Below, in pieces: positions 54,089-62,805 of a stretch of DNA of 64,000 nucleotides. The position numbers and the translations under genes were made by a program. Source of the stretch: Marinobacter szutsaonensis (GTDB taxonomy: Bacteria > Pseudomonadota > Gammaproteobacteria > Pseudomonadales > Oleiphilaceae); assembly GCF_039523335.1 (NCBI RefSeq), contig NZ_BAAAFC010000004.1, positions 1-64,000 of the forward strand, read 5' to 3'. The notes below the pieces were generated by a model. That model saw only the letters and a list, made by a program, of their open reading frames with translations. It did not search any database and was not told the DNA's origin. Every line of letters starts with the position of its first letter. The stretch's first letter is position 1.

Positions 54089-54985
54089 ATGATCGGCATC
54101 CTGGGCGCAGGCTCATTGGGGCGGCTCTGGGCCGCCCTGCTTCCGCAGGGCCAGGTTGCTTTCCTGCCGCGGCCGGACGCAAATCCGGCCGCGGCCATCC
54201 TCAGCTATACCTTCGAATCAATCCGGGGCAGCCAACGCACCATTGCCCTGCCCTGGCTCCAATCCCCGGATGGCCTGAGCTTGCTGCTGGTCACCACCAA
54301 GGCCGGCGACACTGTCGACGCTCTTCAACACTGGCTGCCCCGGATACCGGCATCGGTCCCTATCGTACTGTTCCAGAACGGACTTGGCAGCCAGCAGGCG
54401 GTGGCGAACGCCTGGCCGGAACATCCCGTCCTGGCCGCCTCCACCACCGAGGGTGCCAACCGGCCGGAACCGAATCGGGTGGTTCACGCCGGTACCGGAG
54501 AAACCTGGGTCGGCCCACTGACCCCCGCCGCACGGTCAAAGCTTGCCGGCGCGGTCTCACAACTGGCGACAACCGGTCTCGTGATCCATGCCGAAGACCA
54601 GATCCTCCCCCGGCTCTGGCAGAAACTGGTGGTCAACGCCGGAATCAACCCCTTTACCGCCATCCTTGATTGCCCCAACGGCGACATCCTGGTCAACGAT
54701 TTCTTCCTGAGTCACATCGACCCACTGTGCAACGAAATAGCCGGGCTGATGGCGGCCGAGGGCATCGGCAACCCCACGCCCGGGGAGTTGCGCCAGCGAA
54801 TCGAGACCGTCGCCCGCAACACCGCGCGGAACACCTCGTCCATGCGCGGTGATATCCTGAACGCACGCAGGACCGAGATCGACTTCATAAACGGGTACCT
54901 GGTCCAGCTCGGCGAGCGCCTTGGTATCCCTACACCGGTGAACCAATTGCTGACCGACAGGGTAAAACAACTGTCGCCACATTAA
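54089..54985 (+). CDS. panE: 2-dehydropantoate 2-reductase (PanE/ApbA family)
   Basis: A 298-residue NADPH-dependent reductase, likely for pantothenate synthesis. I-G-I-L-G-A-G-S-L-G is the dinucleotide-binding loop, Q-N-G-L-G and W-Q-K-L-V-V-N-A-G-I-N-P carry the catalytic Lys and Asn, and the helical C-terminus has E-I-D-F-I-N-G. It starts four bases after valS, so it is probably co-transcribed. Related ketoreductases with other substrates cannot be excluded. Confidence 0.88.
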   Translation: MIGILGAGSLGRLWAALLPQGQVAFLPRPDANPAAAILSYTFESIRGSQRTIALPWLQSPDGLSLLLVTTKAGDTVDALQHWLPRIPASVPIVLFQNGLGSQQAVANAWPEHPVLAASTTEGANRPEPNRVVHAGTGETWVGPLTPAARSKLAGAVSQLATTGLVIHAEDQILPRLWQKLVVNAGINPFTAILDCPNGDILVNDFFLSHIDPLCNEIAGLMAAEGIGNPTPGELRQRIETVARNTARNTSSMRGDILNARRTEIDFINGYLVQLGERLGIPTPVNQLLTDRVKQLSPH

Positions 54986-55004
54986 GAGTCAGAGGAGTTA
55001 CCTG

Positions 55005-55562
55005 ATGGGCAACCGCCTTTCGAAGATCTACACCCGTACCGGAGATGACGGTTCCACCGGTCTCGCGGACGGCAATCGCATCGCCAAGAACGCCCAACGG
55101 GTCGAGGCCATGGGCACGGCCGACGAACTCAACTGCCACATTGGCCTGCTGATCGAGACCCTGGATCAGGACGACGAGCTGATCGAATCCCTGCGTCGCA
55201 TCCAGCATCATTTGTTCGATCTCGGTGGGGAATTTGCCATTCCCGGAAGCCGGGTTATCGGGGACGACCACATCCAGTGGCTCGAGGAAACCCTGGACCG
55301 GCACAATGAACATTTGCCGCCACTGAAGAATTTCGTACTTCCCGGCGGAACACCTGCCGCGGCCCAGTGCCACCTCGCCCGGGCCGTTTGCCGCCGGGCC
55401 GAACGGGTGGTTGTGGCGCTCGGCCACGAGGATTCCATCAACACAGCGTCACGCCATTACCTCAACCGGCTGTCAGACCTGTTGTTTGTCATCGCACGGG
55501 TACTCGCCCGCCGGGGTGACGGTGAAGAGATTCTCTGGGAGCAAAAAAAATCCGGCCTTTGA
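55005..55562 (+). CDS. Cob(I)alamin adenosyltransferase, PduO type
   Basis: A 185-residue enzyme that adenosylates cobalamin. I-Y-T-R-T-G-D-D-G-S-T-G-L-A-D-G is the ATP-binding N-terminus, and C-R-R-A-E-R-V-V and N-R-L-S-D-L-L-F match the cobalamin site (R...D..F). The start follows AGAGGAG. The stop lies inside the terminator hairpin. No B12 biosynthesis genes are near. Confidence 0.94.
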   Translation: MGNRLSKIYTRTGDDGSTGLADGNRIAKNAQRVEAMGTADELNCHIGLLIETLDQDDELIESLRRIQHHLFDLGGEFAIPGSRVIGDDHIQWLEETLDRHNEHLPPLKNFVLPGGTPAAAQCHLARAVCRRAERVVVALGHEDSINTASRHYLNRLSDLLFVIARVLARRGDGEEILWEQKKSGL

Positions 55563-55576
55563 GGGCCGGATTTTTT
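55543..55576. terminator. Terminator overlapping the adenosyltransferase stop
   Basis: AAATCCGGCC / GGCCGGATTTTTT with a TTTGAG loop that includes the TGA stop codon. It also serves the convergent ampE. Confidence 0.93.
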
Positions 55577-55589
55577 CGATCAGATCAGG

Positions 55590-56477
55590 TCAGACGACGC
55601 CGGCAATGACCAGAAGCGCCACCGCACACAGCCATACCAGCATGGTTCGATTGAGCAGGTCCCGGACTGCGCCCAGGCTGGTTGAGCCGAACCGGGACCA
55701 TTCATCCGGGTGCACTTTCAGGAACCGCTCCGGGTCAAGCGCATAACCGGTCAAGGCGCTGTTCGCTGATTCGGCCAATAGTTCCCCGGCCGGCTTGCGA
55801 ACGGCCAGCAACAGCCCCTTCGCCTCGCTGAGCCAGCCGGCAAGGTCACCGGCAATCCCGAAAGTTATCGAGACAACACGGGCAGGAATCCAGGCCAGCC
55901 ACTCGGCCCAACGGACGAACCGGGGCCGGGCTGCGGCCTGGGGCCACTGTTCCGCCAGGGCAACCAGCCCCCGCGCCAGGATTGCGGCCGGCATACCGCC
56001 AACCACGAACCAGAAAGCCACCAGAAAATAACGTTCAAAAATCGATACCATGAAGGCCCGGGACAATGACAGGTGCATGCTTTCGGCAGAGCTGTCTTCC
56101 TGACGATCCTCCACAGGCAACCAGTCCCGGACATGATGCCAGGCGCCCTGCATGTCATCCCGGCTCCAGGCGTCGGAATAGGTTCGCAACACCCGCTTCC
56201 AGCCCGGAGCTCCCATCATCGCAATCAGCACGATGAACTCCACGGGATAGACCAGCCAGCGCATCCCGTAGCCGGTCAGCAAATATTCCAGCAAACCACT
56301 GAGGAACGCCGGCAGCAGTACCAGTGCCAGTCCGCCGCCAACACTGGTTTCCGCACCGGCATGAACCCGACTGCCCCGGTGAAACCACGCCCGCCACAGG
56401 GCATCGCTGGAGAAATGCCCCGAACTGTCGAGTTTCCGGCGCACCAGGTAAGCCAGCAGGAAAACAATCAGCACCAT
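55590..56477 (-). CDS. ampE: AmpE-like membrane protein
   Basis: A 295-residue membrane protein of the AmpE/CobD-like family: four or more hydrophobic segments, with W-R-A-W, Y-G-M-R-W-L-V-Y-P, W-L-P-V-E-D and R-Y-F-L-V-A-F-W-F. AmpE is linked to signalling of cell-wall recycling with AmpD. ampD ends at its start codon (TGATG). Confidence 0.92.
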   Translation of the reverse strand: MVLIVFLLAYLVRRKLDSSGHFSSDALWRAWFHRGSRVHAGAETSVGGGLALVLLPAFLSGLLEYLLTGYGMRWLVYPVEFIVLIAMMGAPGWKRVLRTYSDAWSRDDMQGAWHHVRDWLPVEDRQEDSSAESMHLSLSRAFMVSIFERYFLVAFWFVVGGMPAAILARGLVALAEQWPQAAARPRFVRWAEWLAWIPARVVSITFGIAGDLAGWLSEAKGLLLAVRKPAGELLAESANSALTGYALDPERFLKVHPDEWSRFGSTSLGAVRDLLNRTMLVWLCAVALLVIAGVV

Positions 56478-57070
56478 CAGGCGAGCTCCCCGGATCCGGA
56501 ACGGGTGTCCAGGCAGGCCATGAAATACTGCCAGTCAAAGGCCGGACCGGGATCGGTCTTGCGGCCGGGCGCGATATCGCTGTGGCCGGTGATACGGCGG
56601 GCATCGATCTCAGGCCAGGCCATCATCACCTGGTGGGCAATACCCGCCAATGCCCGGTATTGGGCCTCGGTATAGGGGATATCGTCAGCCCCCTCAAGCT
56701 CGATGCCGATGGAAAAATCATTACACTCCTCACGGCCGTCAAAGCAGGATCGCCCGGCATGCCAGGCCCGGTCCAACAGGCTGACAAACTGCACTATCTC
56801 GCCATCCCGGCGAATCAGCGCATGGGCGGACACCCGGATATCGGCAATGGTTTCAAAATAAGGGTGCGCGGCCGGATCCAGCCGGTTACAGAAGAAATTC
56901 TCGATCTCGGGGCCGCCGAACTGCCCCGGCGGCAGACTGATGTTGTGAACGACCAGCAAACTGATATTGGCCCCTTCCGGCCTGGGGCCGTAATTGGGCG
57001 AAGGGCACCACCTGGCTCCCGAAAGGCGCCCTGTTTCCCTGAGGCTGGCAATCCTCCGCTCTGAAATCAT
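56477..57070 (-). CDS. ampD: 1,6-anhydro-MurNAc-L-alanine amidase AmpD
   Basis: A 197-residue zinc amidase for peptidoglycan recycling, which keeps the beta-lactamase inducer low. Zinc ligands are the His of L-V-V-H-N-I-S and the His and Asp of G-H-S-D-I-A-P-G-R-K-T-D-P-G. F-D-G-R-E-E-C-N-D-F-S-I-G-I-E-L-E-G is family-typical. It overlaps the DUF1631 gene upstream by one base. Confidence 0.96.
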   Translation of the reverse strand: MISERRIASLRETGRLSGARWCPSPNYGPRPEGANISLLVVHNISLPPGQFGGPEIENFFCNRLDPAAHPYFETIADIRVSAHALIRRDGEIVQFVSLLDRAWHAGRSCFDGREECNDFSIGIELEGADDIPYTEAQYRALAGIAHQVMMAWPEIDARRITGHSDIAPGRKTDPGPAFDWQYFMACLDTRSGSGELA

Positions 57071-59265
57071 CAGTCTTTTCGGCTGCTGCGCAGGTTATCG
57101 ATGATCGACTCCAGGGCCCGGTCAAAGATCAGGCCGTCATCCAGCATTCCGATCTCGCCGGCGGCCATGGCCCGGGCCAGATCTTCCCGATGGTATTCTG
57201 CCACTTTCGCGCCACTGCGGTTGACGAAAATGTACTTGCCGGTGGCCTTGATGAAGGCCGCGAGCTTGCAGCGAACCCGGTTGTCTTCCCGGTTCAGCTC
57301 AATCCAGGAACCGACCCTCAGGCTGTCCGCGCGGGCAAGCCATTCTGCCTCGACACCCGGTTCTTCATCCGCGACATCGTAGCCCTCTGGAATAGCAGGC
57401 TCTGGCAACGCTTCCTCCCTGGAAGCCTCCTGGGGCACGGCCGGCGCTTCCGGCTGTGGCACAGCGGTGACCAGGCGCTGGAACACATCCACATGGGCCA
57501 GTTCCAGATCCCGGATCGCGGAATCCGTGGCAAACGGGTCCCATGAAATTTCCTGCATGGCCTTGCGGAACTGGTCAACGATTGCGGGAATGGCCCGAAG
57601 CAGCTCGCTTCGGGTGGTTTCCGTAACCGGGCTCGGGTCAACACTCCAGACCAGGCGTTCAGTGAATTCCTGCGCCTTTTGCCAGGCCTCACTCTGCTCA
57701 CCCTGGCGCAGGTAGATCCACTGAAGGTAACGGGTCCAGGGTTGCTCGAGCAGTGCCATTACGGGCTCCGGGACCTCCCGGTTATGCGCAACCCCCGACA
57801 CCATGGATTCGACCATCGCATTGGCCCGCTCCTGACGTGCCCGGCCCTCCTCGGCGTCCCTGAGACGCTGCTCCACCAGTTCCCGGCGGCGGCGATCCAG
57901 GTCCATGAAATGACTGAAGTCCTGGAGCAGCTCCTCGAACAGGGACACGTTGGTGGTGAATTCGTTCAGGATCCGGTCGACAATGTATTCGATCTTTTCC
58001 CGCAAGGGATCCCGCTGGCCCGGCCTCTTCTCCGTCCAGCCGATGGCGGACAACGCCATGTCGTTGAGCAGCTTGCGTACCGGATGACCACCCCGGTTGA
58101 AGAAATTGGGATCGCTGAGGGCAACCTTGAGAACCGGAATCTGTAACCGGGAAATCAGGGCTTTCATCACCGCATGCAGCTGCCGGTCCTCGAGGATAAA
58201 ATCAAACAGCATGGACACGAGGTTGATCACGTCGTCGTCCATCTGGCCGACCTGCATCGGCTTGCCGTCATCGGTCTTCAGTACCAGCAGGATCTGCTCC
58301 CGGAGCGGCACCACCTGTTCCGCCTCCCAGCTTACCGCCTGAACCTGCACCTGGCTGAGTTTCGACATCAACGCTTCGGTGTCCAGGAAGGCAACACCGG
58401 ACTGCCCCGCACCGGCACCGGAAGCGTCACCGCCCTGGCGCAGCAGCGCACTCAGCTCGGAGAAGGTCGCACCGCCTCCGTTTTCTCCAGCGCTCGCATC
58501 CGCCGCCGGTTGTTGCGCCTGACCGGCGTTGTCATCGGAGGGCTTCGCGGCCGGGCCAGATTTGGAACCTGGCACCGGGGGGCGCTTCATATCCGCCAGC
58601 ACGCCCTCGTCAATCAGGGTCTTGTTGGCCTGCTGGTAGAAGTTGGCCAGGATATCTGCCAGCAGTTTGTCGAAAAGCTTGAGTACCACCAGCTTGGCCC
58701 GGATATCGATGTCCAGGTCGGCGCAGGCCTCACTGACGCCGCCACAAATGACTTCAGGGCTCAGGGGCATCTGGCTGTCGGAGAGTTCGATGGCAGGCAC
58801 CAGATGATTCACCCTGACCGTCAGCAGCCGGATGGCATCGGCGTAGCGATTCCGCAGCTTGTTGATCAGGTTTTCAATGGCAACCTGTTGCTCGAGTTCA
58901 CCGTGGTCCATCAGGCTCAGGTTGTCCTGGTCGATCTCCTCCAGGTCTCCCTTTGCAACATGGGGGCGGAACCGGCCAATCTCGTTGAAAGCCCGGGAGA
59001 CATACTGCAGGATCGACACGGAAATGGACTTGCGACGCAGACGGAGCTCCCGCATGGCGTCAAAATAGGCAAGCTGGCCGTGTTCGTTGCCGGCCCGATC
59101 GGCCAGCTCGAACAGGGCGTCGTCAGAGCGGTCAAAGAATTCGTTGAGGACGGATTTCAGTTCCCGGCCCGAAGCATCCCGCAAACGGATCAGCGCAGGT
59201 GGTAACGAGAACTGGCCCGCCTGCTTCCTGTCCTGAAAGCTGACTACCTTGTTATCCTGCGCCAT
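57070..59265 (-). CDS. DUF1631 protein
   Basis: A 731-residue cytoplasmic protein of the DUF1631 family. It is mostly helical, with an acidic Ala/Gly-rich linker (about 225-270), L-S-K-V/Q-V-Q, D-D-V-I-N-L-V-S-M-L-F-D-F-I-L-E-D-R and a C-terminal PilZ-like end (G-S-W-I-E-L-N, V-N-R-S-G-A-K). In Pseudomonas relatives are c-di-GMP or thymidine-phosphorylase-linked, but the role is not established. First gene of the run with ampD-ampE. Confidence 0.9.
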   Translation of the reverse strand: MAQDNKVVSFQDRKQAGQFSLPPALIRLRDASGRELKSVLNEFFDRSDDALFELADRAGNEHGQLAYFDAMRELRLRRKSISVSILQYVSRAFNEIGRFRPHVAKGDLEEIDQDNLSLMDHGELEQQVAIENLINKLRNRYADAIRLLTVRVNHLVPAIELSDSQMPLSPEVICGGVSEACADLDIDIRAKLVVLKLFDKLLADILANFYQQANKTLIDEGVLADMKRPPVPGSKSGPAAKPSDDNAGQAQQPAADASAGENGGGATFSELSALLRQGGDASGAGAGQSGVAFLDTEALMSKLSQVQVQAVSWEAEQVVPLREQILLVLKTDDGKPMQVGQMDDDVINLVSMLFDFILEDRQLHAVMKALISRLQIPVLKVALSDPNFFNRGGHPVRKLLNDMALSAIGWTEKRPGQRDPLREKIEYIVDRILNEFTTNVSLFEELLQDFSHFMDLDRRRRELVEQRLRDAEEGRARQERANAMVESMVSGVAHNREVPEPVMALLEQPWTRYLQWIYLRQGEQSEAWQKAQEFTERLVWSVDPSPVTETTRSELLRAIPAIVDQFRKAMQEISWDPFATDSAIRDLELAHVDVFQRLVTAVPQPEAPAVPQEASREEALPEPAIPEGYDVADEEPGVEAEWLARADSLRVGSWIELNREDNRVRCKLAAFIKATGKYIFVNRSGAKVAEYHREDLARAMAAGEIGMLDDGLIFDRALESIIDNLRSSRKD

Positions 59266-59485
59266 TGCCTAACTCCGGGGTCATGGATTGTCGAGTGTCC
59301 GTGTGTATAAGTTACTATAATAGAAGCTCTTAGCGTCAGATTCTGTCAGATTTTGTCACCAATTGTGTCGCAGAGGAGCCATCCGCGGAGCAAACGTGAC
59401 ACCGCTCACATTTGGTGATTGCCAGACATGGCTTTAGAATCGTGCGCCAGTTTTCTTTTCCCATGACCAGACCGGACCCGACACC

Positions 59486-60325
59486 ATGCTCCCTGCCGAA
59501 CTCCTGCGCCAGTCCAGAATCGAATCCGTTGCCCAAAGCCTGCGGGAAGACATCGGTGATGGTGACATCACGGCCAGACTGATTCCAGCCGACAAACTCG
59601 CTACCGGCCGGGTGATTACCCGGGAAGCCGCCACCCTGGCCGGCCGGGAGTGGGTCGATGAGGTGTTCCGCCAGGTGGATCCTCAGGTGACCCTTTTGTG
59701 GCAGGCCAATGACGGTGACCGGGTCAGCCCGGATCAGATCCTGTTCACCATGGAAGGCACCGCCCGCAGCCTGCTCACCGCAGAGCGCACGGCCCTGAAC
59801 TGGCTTCAGACCCTGTCCGGAGTCGCGACCATCTGCACAGCCTATGCCGAGAAAGTCGCCCATACCGGGGTAAAACTCCTGGATACCCGCAAGACCCTGC
59901 CGGGCCTCCGGCTTGCGGAGAAATACGCGGTCACCTGTGGCGGCTGCCACAACCACCGCATCGGTCTGTGGGATGCGTTCCTGATCAAGGAAAACCACAT
60001 TGCCGCCTGCGGATCCATTGCCAAAGCCATCGAAGAAGCCCGCCGAATTGCCCCGGGTCGCCCGGTGGAAGTTGAAACAGAGAGCCTGGACGAACTCGAT
60101 CAGGCCCTGGCGGCCAGCGCCGACATCATCATGCTTGATGAATTCTCACTGGATGACATGCGCACTGCCGTGAAGGTCACCGCCGGCCGCGCCAGGCTCG
60201 AAGCTTCCGGCGGCATCAATGATCGGACTCTGGTGCCCATCGCCGAGACCGGGGTGGACTACATCTCCATCGGCGCACTGACCAAGGATCTGAAGGCCGT
60301 GGACCTGTCCATGCGGCTGGACTGA
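59486..60325 (+). CDS. nadC: Nicotinate-nucleotide pyrophosphorylase NadC
   Basis: A 279-residue quinolinate phosphoribosyltransferase of de novo NAD synthesis. [10 protein letters not shown] at the N-terminus, [18 protein letters not shown] and E-V-E-T-E-S-L-D-E are conserved; the C-terminus has A-S-G-G-I-N and D-Y-I-S-I-G-A-L-T. Divergent from the DUF1631 gene over 220 bp. Confidence 0.97.
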   Translation: MLPAELLRQSRIESVAQSLREDIGDGDITARLIPADKLATGRVITREAATLAGREWVDEVFRQVDPQVTLLWQANDGDRVSPDQILFTMEGTARSLLTAERTALNWLQTLSGVATICTAYAEKVAHTGVKLLDTRKTLPGLRLAEKYAVTCGGCHNHRIGLWDAFLIKENHIAACGSIAKAIEEARRIAPGRPVEVETESLDELDQALAASADIIMLDEFSLDDMRTAVKVTAGRARLEASGGINDRTLVPIAETGVDYISIGALTKDLKAVDLSMRLD

Positions 60326-60331
60326 CCCGGT

Positions 60332-60667
60332 TCACTTGCCGGACAGCAGCTTGTCCATCTTCTCCAGCTCCCTTACCAGTCCGTGGCCGGATTCCGGCCG
60401 GCCCCGGAAATGCTCCTCTGCCATGGGCGCAATTCCCGACACCTCCGGCAGAGGGTGATCATTCTCGATCAGGATTTTCATCCGTTCCACGAACACAAAC
60501 TGGAGCCACTGGGTGAACTCCATGGTATCCAGGCAAAACGGCTTCTCGCTCTGGAAGGCTTCCTCGGGGGGCGGCTCCCCCTCCCAGACTTCCAGTTGCC
60601 GGAGTTCGATCTCGATCTGCAGCAGGCAGTCCGCTACCCGGGAAACCTTTTTCTGTTCGTCAGTCAT
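60332..60667 (-). CDS. YqcC-family (DUF446) protein
   Basis: A 111-residue soluble protein with the YqcC pattern: L-L-Q-I-E-x-E-L-R-Q-L-x-x-W, E-A-F-Q-S-E-K-P-F-C-L-D-T-M-E-F-T-Q-W-L-Q-F-V-F and V-S-G-I-A-P-M-A-E. Its role is unknown; it often lies near truC. It is convergent with nadC and follows the parA-like gene by 8 bases. Confidence 0.9.
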   Translation of the reverse strand: MTDEQKKVSRVADCLLQIEIELRQLEVWEGEPPPEEAFQSEKPFCLDTMEFTQWLQFVFVERMKILIENDHPLPEVSGIAPMAEEHFRGRPESGHGLVRELEKMDKLLSGK

Positions 60668-60675
60668 GTAAATAC

Positions 60676-61473
60676 CTAGTCGGTCAGCGGCTCGAGCTCT
60701 ACCGCTTCACCATGCAGGACCCGGAACAGGTCTTCATACTGGCGGGTCAGCGGGTGCTTCGGAGCCATGTGAATGAGTGGCTGCCGGCTCTGATGGGATT
60801 CCTTCATTTTGACCGAACTGGACAGCCGGACCGGCAGCACCGGCAGGCCTTCCTCGGTCAGCTCCAGTACCAGCTTCCTCGGCAGGCTGGCCCTGGGCTG
60901 GAACTGGTTGGCGATAATGCCCTCCACCACCAGGTCCTGGTTGTGATCTTCCTGCAACTCCCGGATCTCATTGAGGATGTTGTACAGCGCCTGGCGGGAG
61001 AAGTCGTCACAGTCAAACGGAATCAGGCAACGCTGGGCCGCAATCAGCGCCGAGCGGGTATAGAAATTCAGCGCCGGGGCGGTATCAACATAGATGGCGT
61101 CGAAACTGTCGCCCAGTTTTTTCAGGGCTTCCCGCAGTTTGTAGATCTTGTGCTTGGCTTCAAGCTTGCGCTCCAGAAAGTCCAGCTCGGGGCTTGAAGG
61201 CATCACAAACAAGTTATCGAAGGGCGTGGCATGGACAAACTCGTCCGGGCGACGGTTGAACACGGTGAAGGCCACCGTTTGCTCCAGCAGATCGGCCACC
61301 GTGTCCCGGAGTTCCGATGCCGGCTTGCCCAACAGATAATGGGTCGAATTGCCCTGGGGATCCAGGTCGACCACCAGGGTACGCTTACCCCGGGCCGCGC
61401 TGATGGCCGCCAGGTTGCAGGTGATACTGGACTTGCCTACCCCGCCTTTTTGATTGAATACAACCCGTCTCAT
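60676..61473 (-). CDS. ParA-family ATPase
   Basis: A 265-residue deviant-Walker ATPase (K-G-G-V-G-K-S-S at residues 9-16; D-L-D-P-Q-G-N-S-T). Y-V-D-T-A-P-A-L is Walker B. Not paired with a parB gene, so it is not the chromosome-partition ParA; solitary copies are linked to positioning of flagella, chemoreceptors or other cargos. Confidence 0.92.
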   Translation of the reverse strand: MRRVVFNQKGGVGKSSITCNLAAISAARGKRTLVVDLDPQGNSTHYLLGKPASELRDTVADLLEQTVAFTVFNRRPDEFVHATPFDNLFVMPSSPELDFLERKLEAKHKIYKLREALKKLGDSFDAIYVDTAPALNFYTRSALIAAQRCLIPFDCDDFSRQALYNILNEIRELQEDHNQDLVVEGIIANQFQPRASLPRKLVLELTEEGLPVLPVRLSSSVKMKESHQSRQPLIHMAPKHPLTRQYEDLFRVLHGEAVELEPLTD

Positions 61474-61528
61474 GTCGTTCCTCCGTTAACCCGTGATCGT
61501 TTTGCCGTCCTTTGTACCATTGGTGCCT

Positions 61529-62227
61529 TCACCATCCCATGACCGTTTTGACGAAAGGGATGGTCAGCCGCCTCTGGGCCTGCAATGAATTCTCGTCCAG
61601 GACATCGAGCATGGCGAGCAGATCACCCAGGCGCCGGGGCGCCCTGCGCATGATGAAGCTGGCGACATCGTCGCTCATGACCAGGCCCCGCTGCTCGGCC
61701 CTGGCCTGCAGAATGGTCTGGCGGTCCTCGTCCCGGTAGATACCAAGCTGCAGGGTCAGTCCGTGGGTGAGCCGTGAAACCAGGTCCGGCAGCTGGAACC
61801 CCAGGGACGTCAGCACTTCAGAGATGCTGACCATCAACAGGCCTCCACGATCGTGGATACGGTTGTAAAGGTGAAAGACGGCTTCTTCCCAGGCGGGATC
61901 ACCGGCGATCCGGTCCAGGTCGTCGAGACAGACCAGATCCTGGGTATCAAGGCCCGTCAGCGCCTCGGGGCCGAAAGGCTCAAGCTCCGCGATACTGATG
62001 CAGACGGCGGACCAGCCGCGGGCCTCGGCATGGTGACAGGCTGCCTGGAGCAAATGGCTTTTACCGGTATCCGAATCGCCACAGACCACCACCACCGGCA
62101 CTCCGGCAGGCTGATCGCAGATCGCTTTCAGGCGCCGTGCCGCTTCGATATTGCGATCGCCGTGAAAGTTGTCGAACCGGGCGTCGTCCCGCAACTTGAC
62201 CCCGAGAACCAGCTGGGAAGCGCTCAT
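61529..62227 (-). CDS. hda: DnaA regulatory inactivator Hda
   Basis: A 232-residue AAA+ protein that promotes ATP hydrolysis by DnaA after replication begins. P-loop G-D-S-D-T-G-K-S-H-L-L, Walker B L-V-C-L-D-D-L-D, and D-L-V-S-R-L-T-H-G and R-R-L-G-D-L match Hda. I chose 62227, where the family begins; upstream sequence belongs to the overlapping phosphatidyltransferase gene (4-base overlap). Confidence 0.93.
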   Translation of the reverse strand: MSASQLVLGVKLRDDARFDNFHGDRNIEAARRLKAICDQPAGVPVVVVCGDSDTGKSHLLQAACHHAEARGWSAVCISIAELEPFGPEALTGLDTQDLVCLDDLDRIAGDPAWEEAVFHLYNRIHDRGGLLMVSISEVLTSLGFQLPDLVSRLTHGLTLQLGIYRDEDRQTILQARAEQRGLVMSDDVASFIMRRAPRRLGDLLAMLDVLDENSLQAQRRLTIPFVKTVMGW

Positions 62228-62784
62228 GACTGCTTGGCCCTCCAGGCCCGCACACCCCAGACCAGCATGTAATGCCCGCCGCTGATCACGGCAGAAGCCG
62301 CCACCAGCAGGATACCCGCATCCAGGACCCATGGCTGCATGGGCAAATCCGCAAGCAGGATAATGATGGCCAGCACCACCAGAATCTGGATCAGCGTGTT
62401 GATTTTACCGAGCATGCTCGGTTCCATTTCGTACCGCCCGATGCCGTAGTGATAGGCAAGTGCCCCGACAACAATCAGAAGGTCCCGCCCCAGCACAACA
62501 AGGAACAACCATACCGGCAATACCGAGGTCAGTGTCAGCATCAGGTAGGCGGTAATGAGCAGCGCTTTGTCCGCCAACGGATCAGCTATCGCGCCAACCC
62601 GGGACCGCCAGTTGAAATGACGTGCCAGGAAACCGTCAAAACCATCGGAAACCGCCGCCACAAAAAAAATCAGCAGCGCCAGCCGATAGTTCTCCATTAA
62701 CAGGGCGCCGGCAAAGGGAGCTATCAGAACAATGCGCAAAAACGTCAGCGCATTGGGTATCCATCGCCAGCGTTGCGATATCAC
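62224..62784 (-). CDS. CDP-alcohol phosphatidyltransferase (PgsA-like)
   Basis: A 186-residue membrane enzyme with the family signature D-G-F-D-G-F-L-A-R-H...G-A-I-A-D-P-L-A-D-K (D-G-x2-A-R-x8-G-x3-D-x3-D). Four or five membrane helices. It may make phosphatidylglycerophosphate or a relative. It is next to hda, as in other gammaproteobacteria. Confidence 0.93.
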   Translation of the reverse strand: MISQRWRWIPNALTFLRIVLIAPFAGALLMENYRLALLIFFVAAVSDGFDGFLARHFNWRSRVGAIADPLADKALLITAYLMLTLTSVLPVWLFLVVLGRDLLIVVGALAYHYGIGRYEMEPSMLGKINTLIQILVVLAIIILLADLPMQPWVLDAGILLVAASAVISGGHYMLVWGVRAWRAKQS

Positions 62785-62805
62785 AAGGCTCCCTCCGGTA
62801 ACGCC

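Noticed and set aside
60676..61473. Chromosome-partition parA
   Set aside because: No parB or parS next to it, and the context (yqcC, hda) is not the parAB locus.
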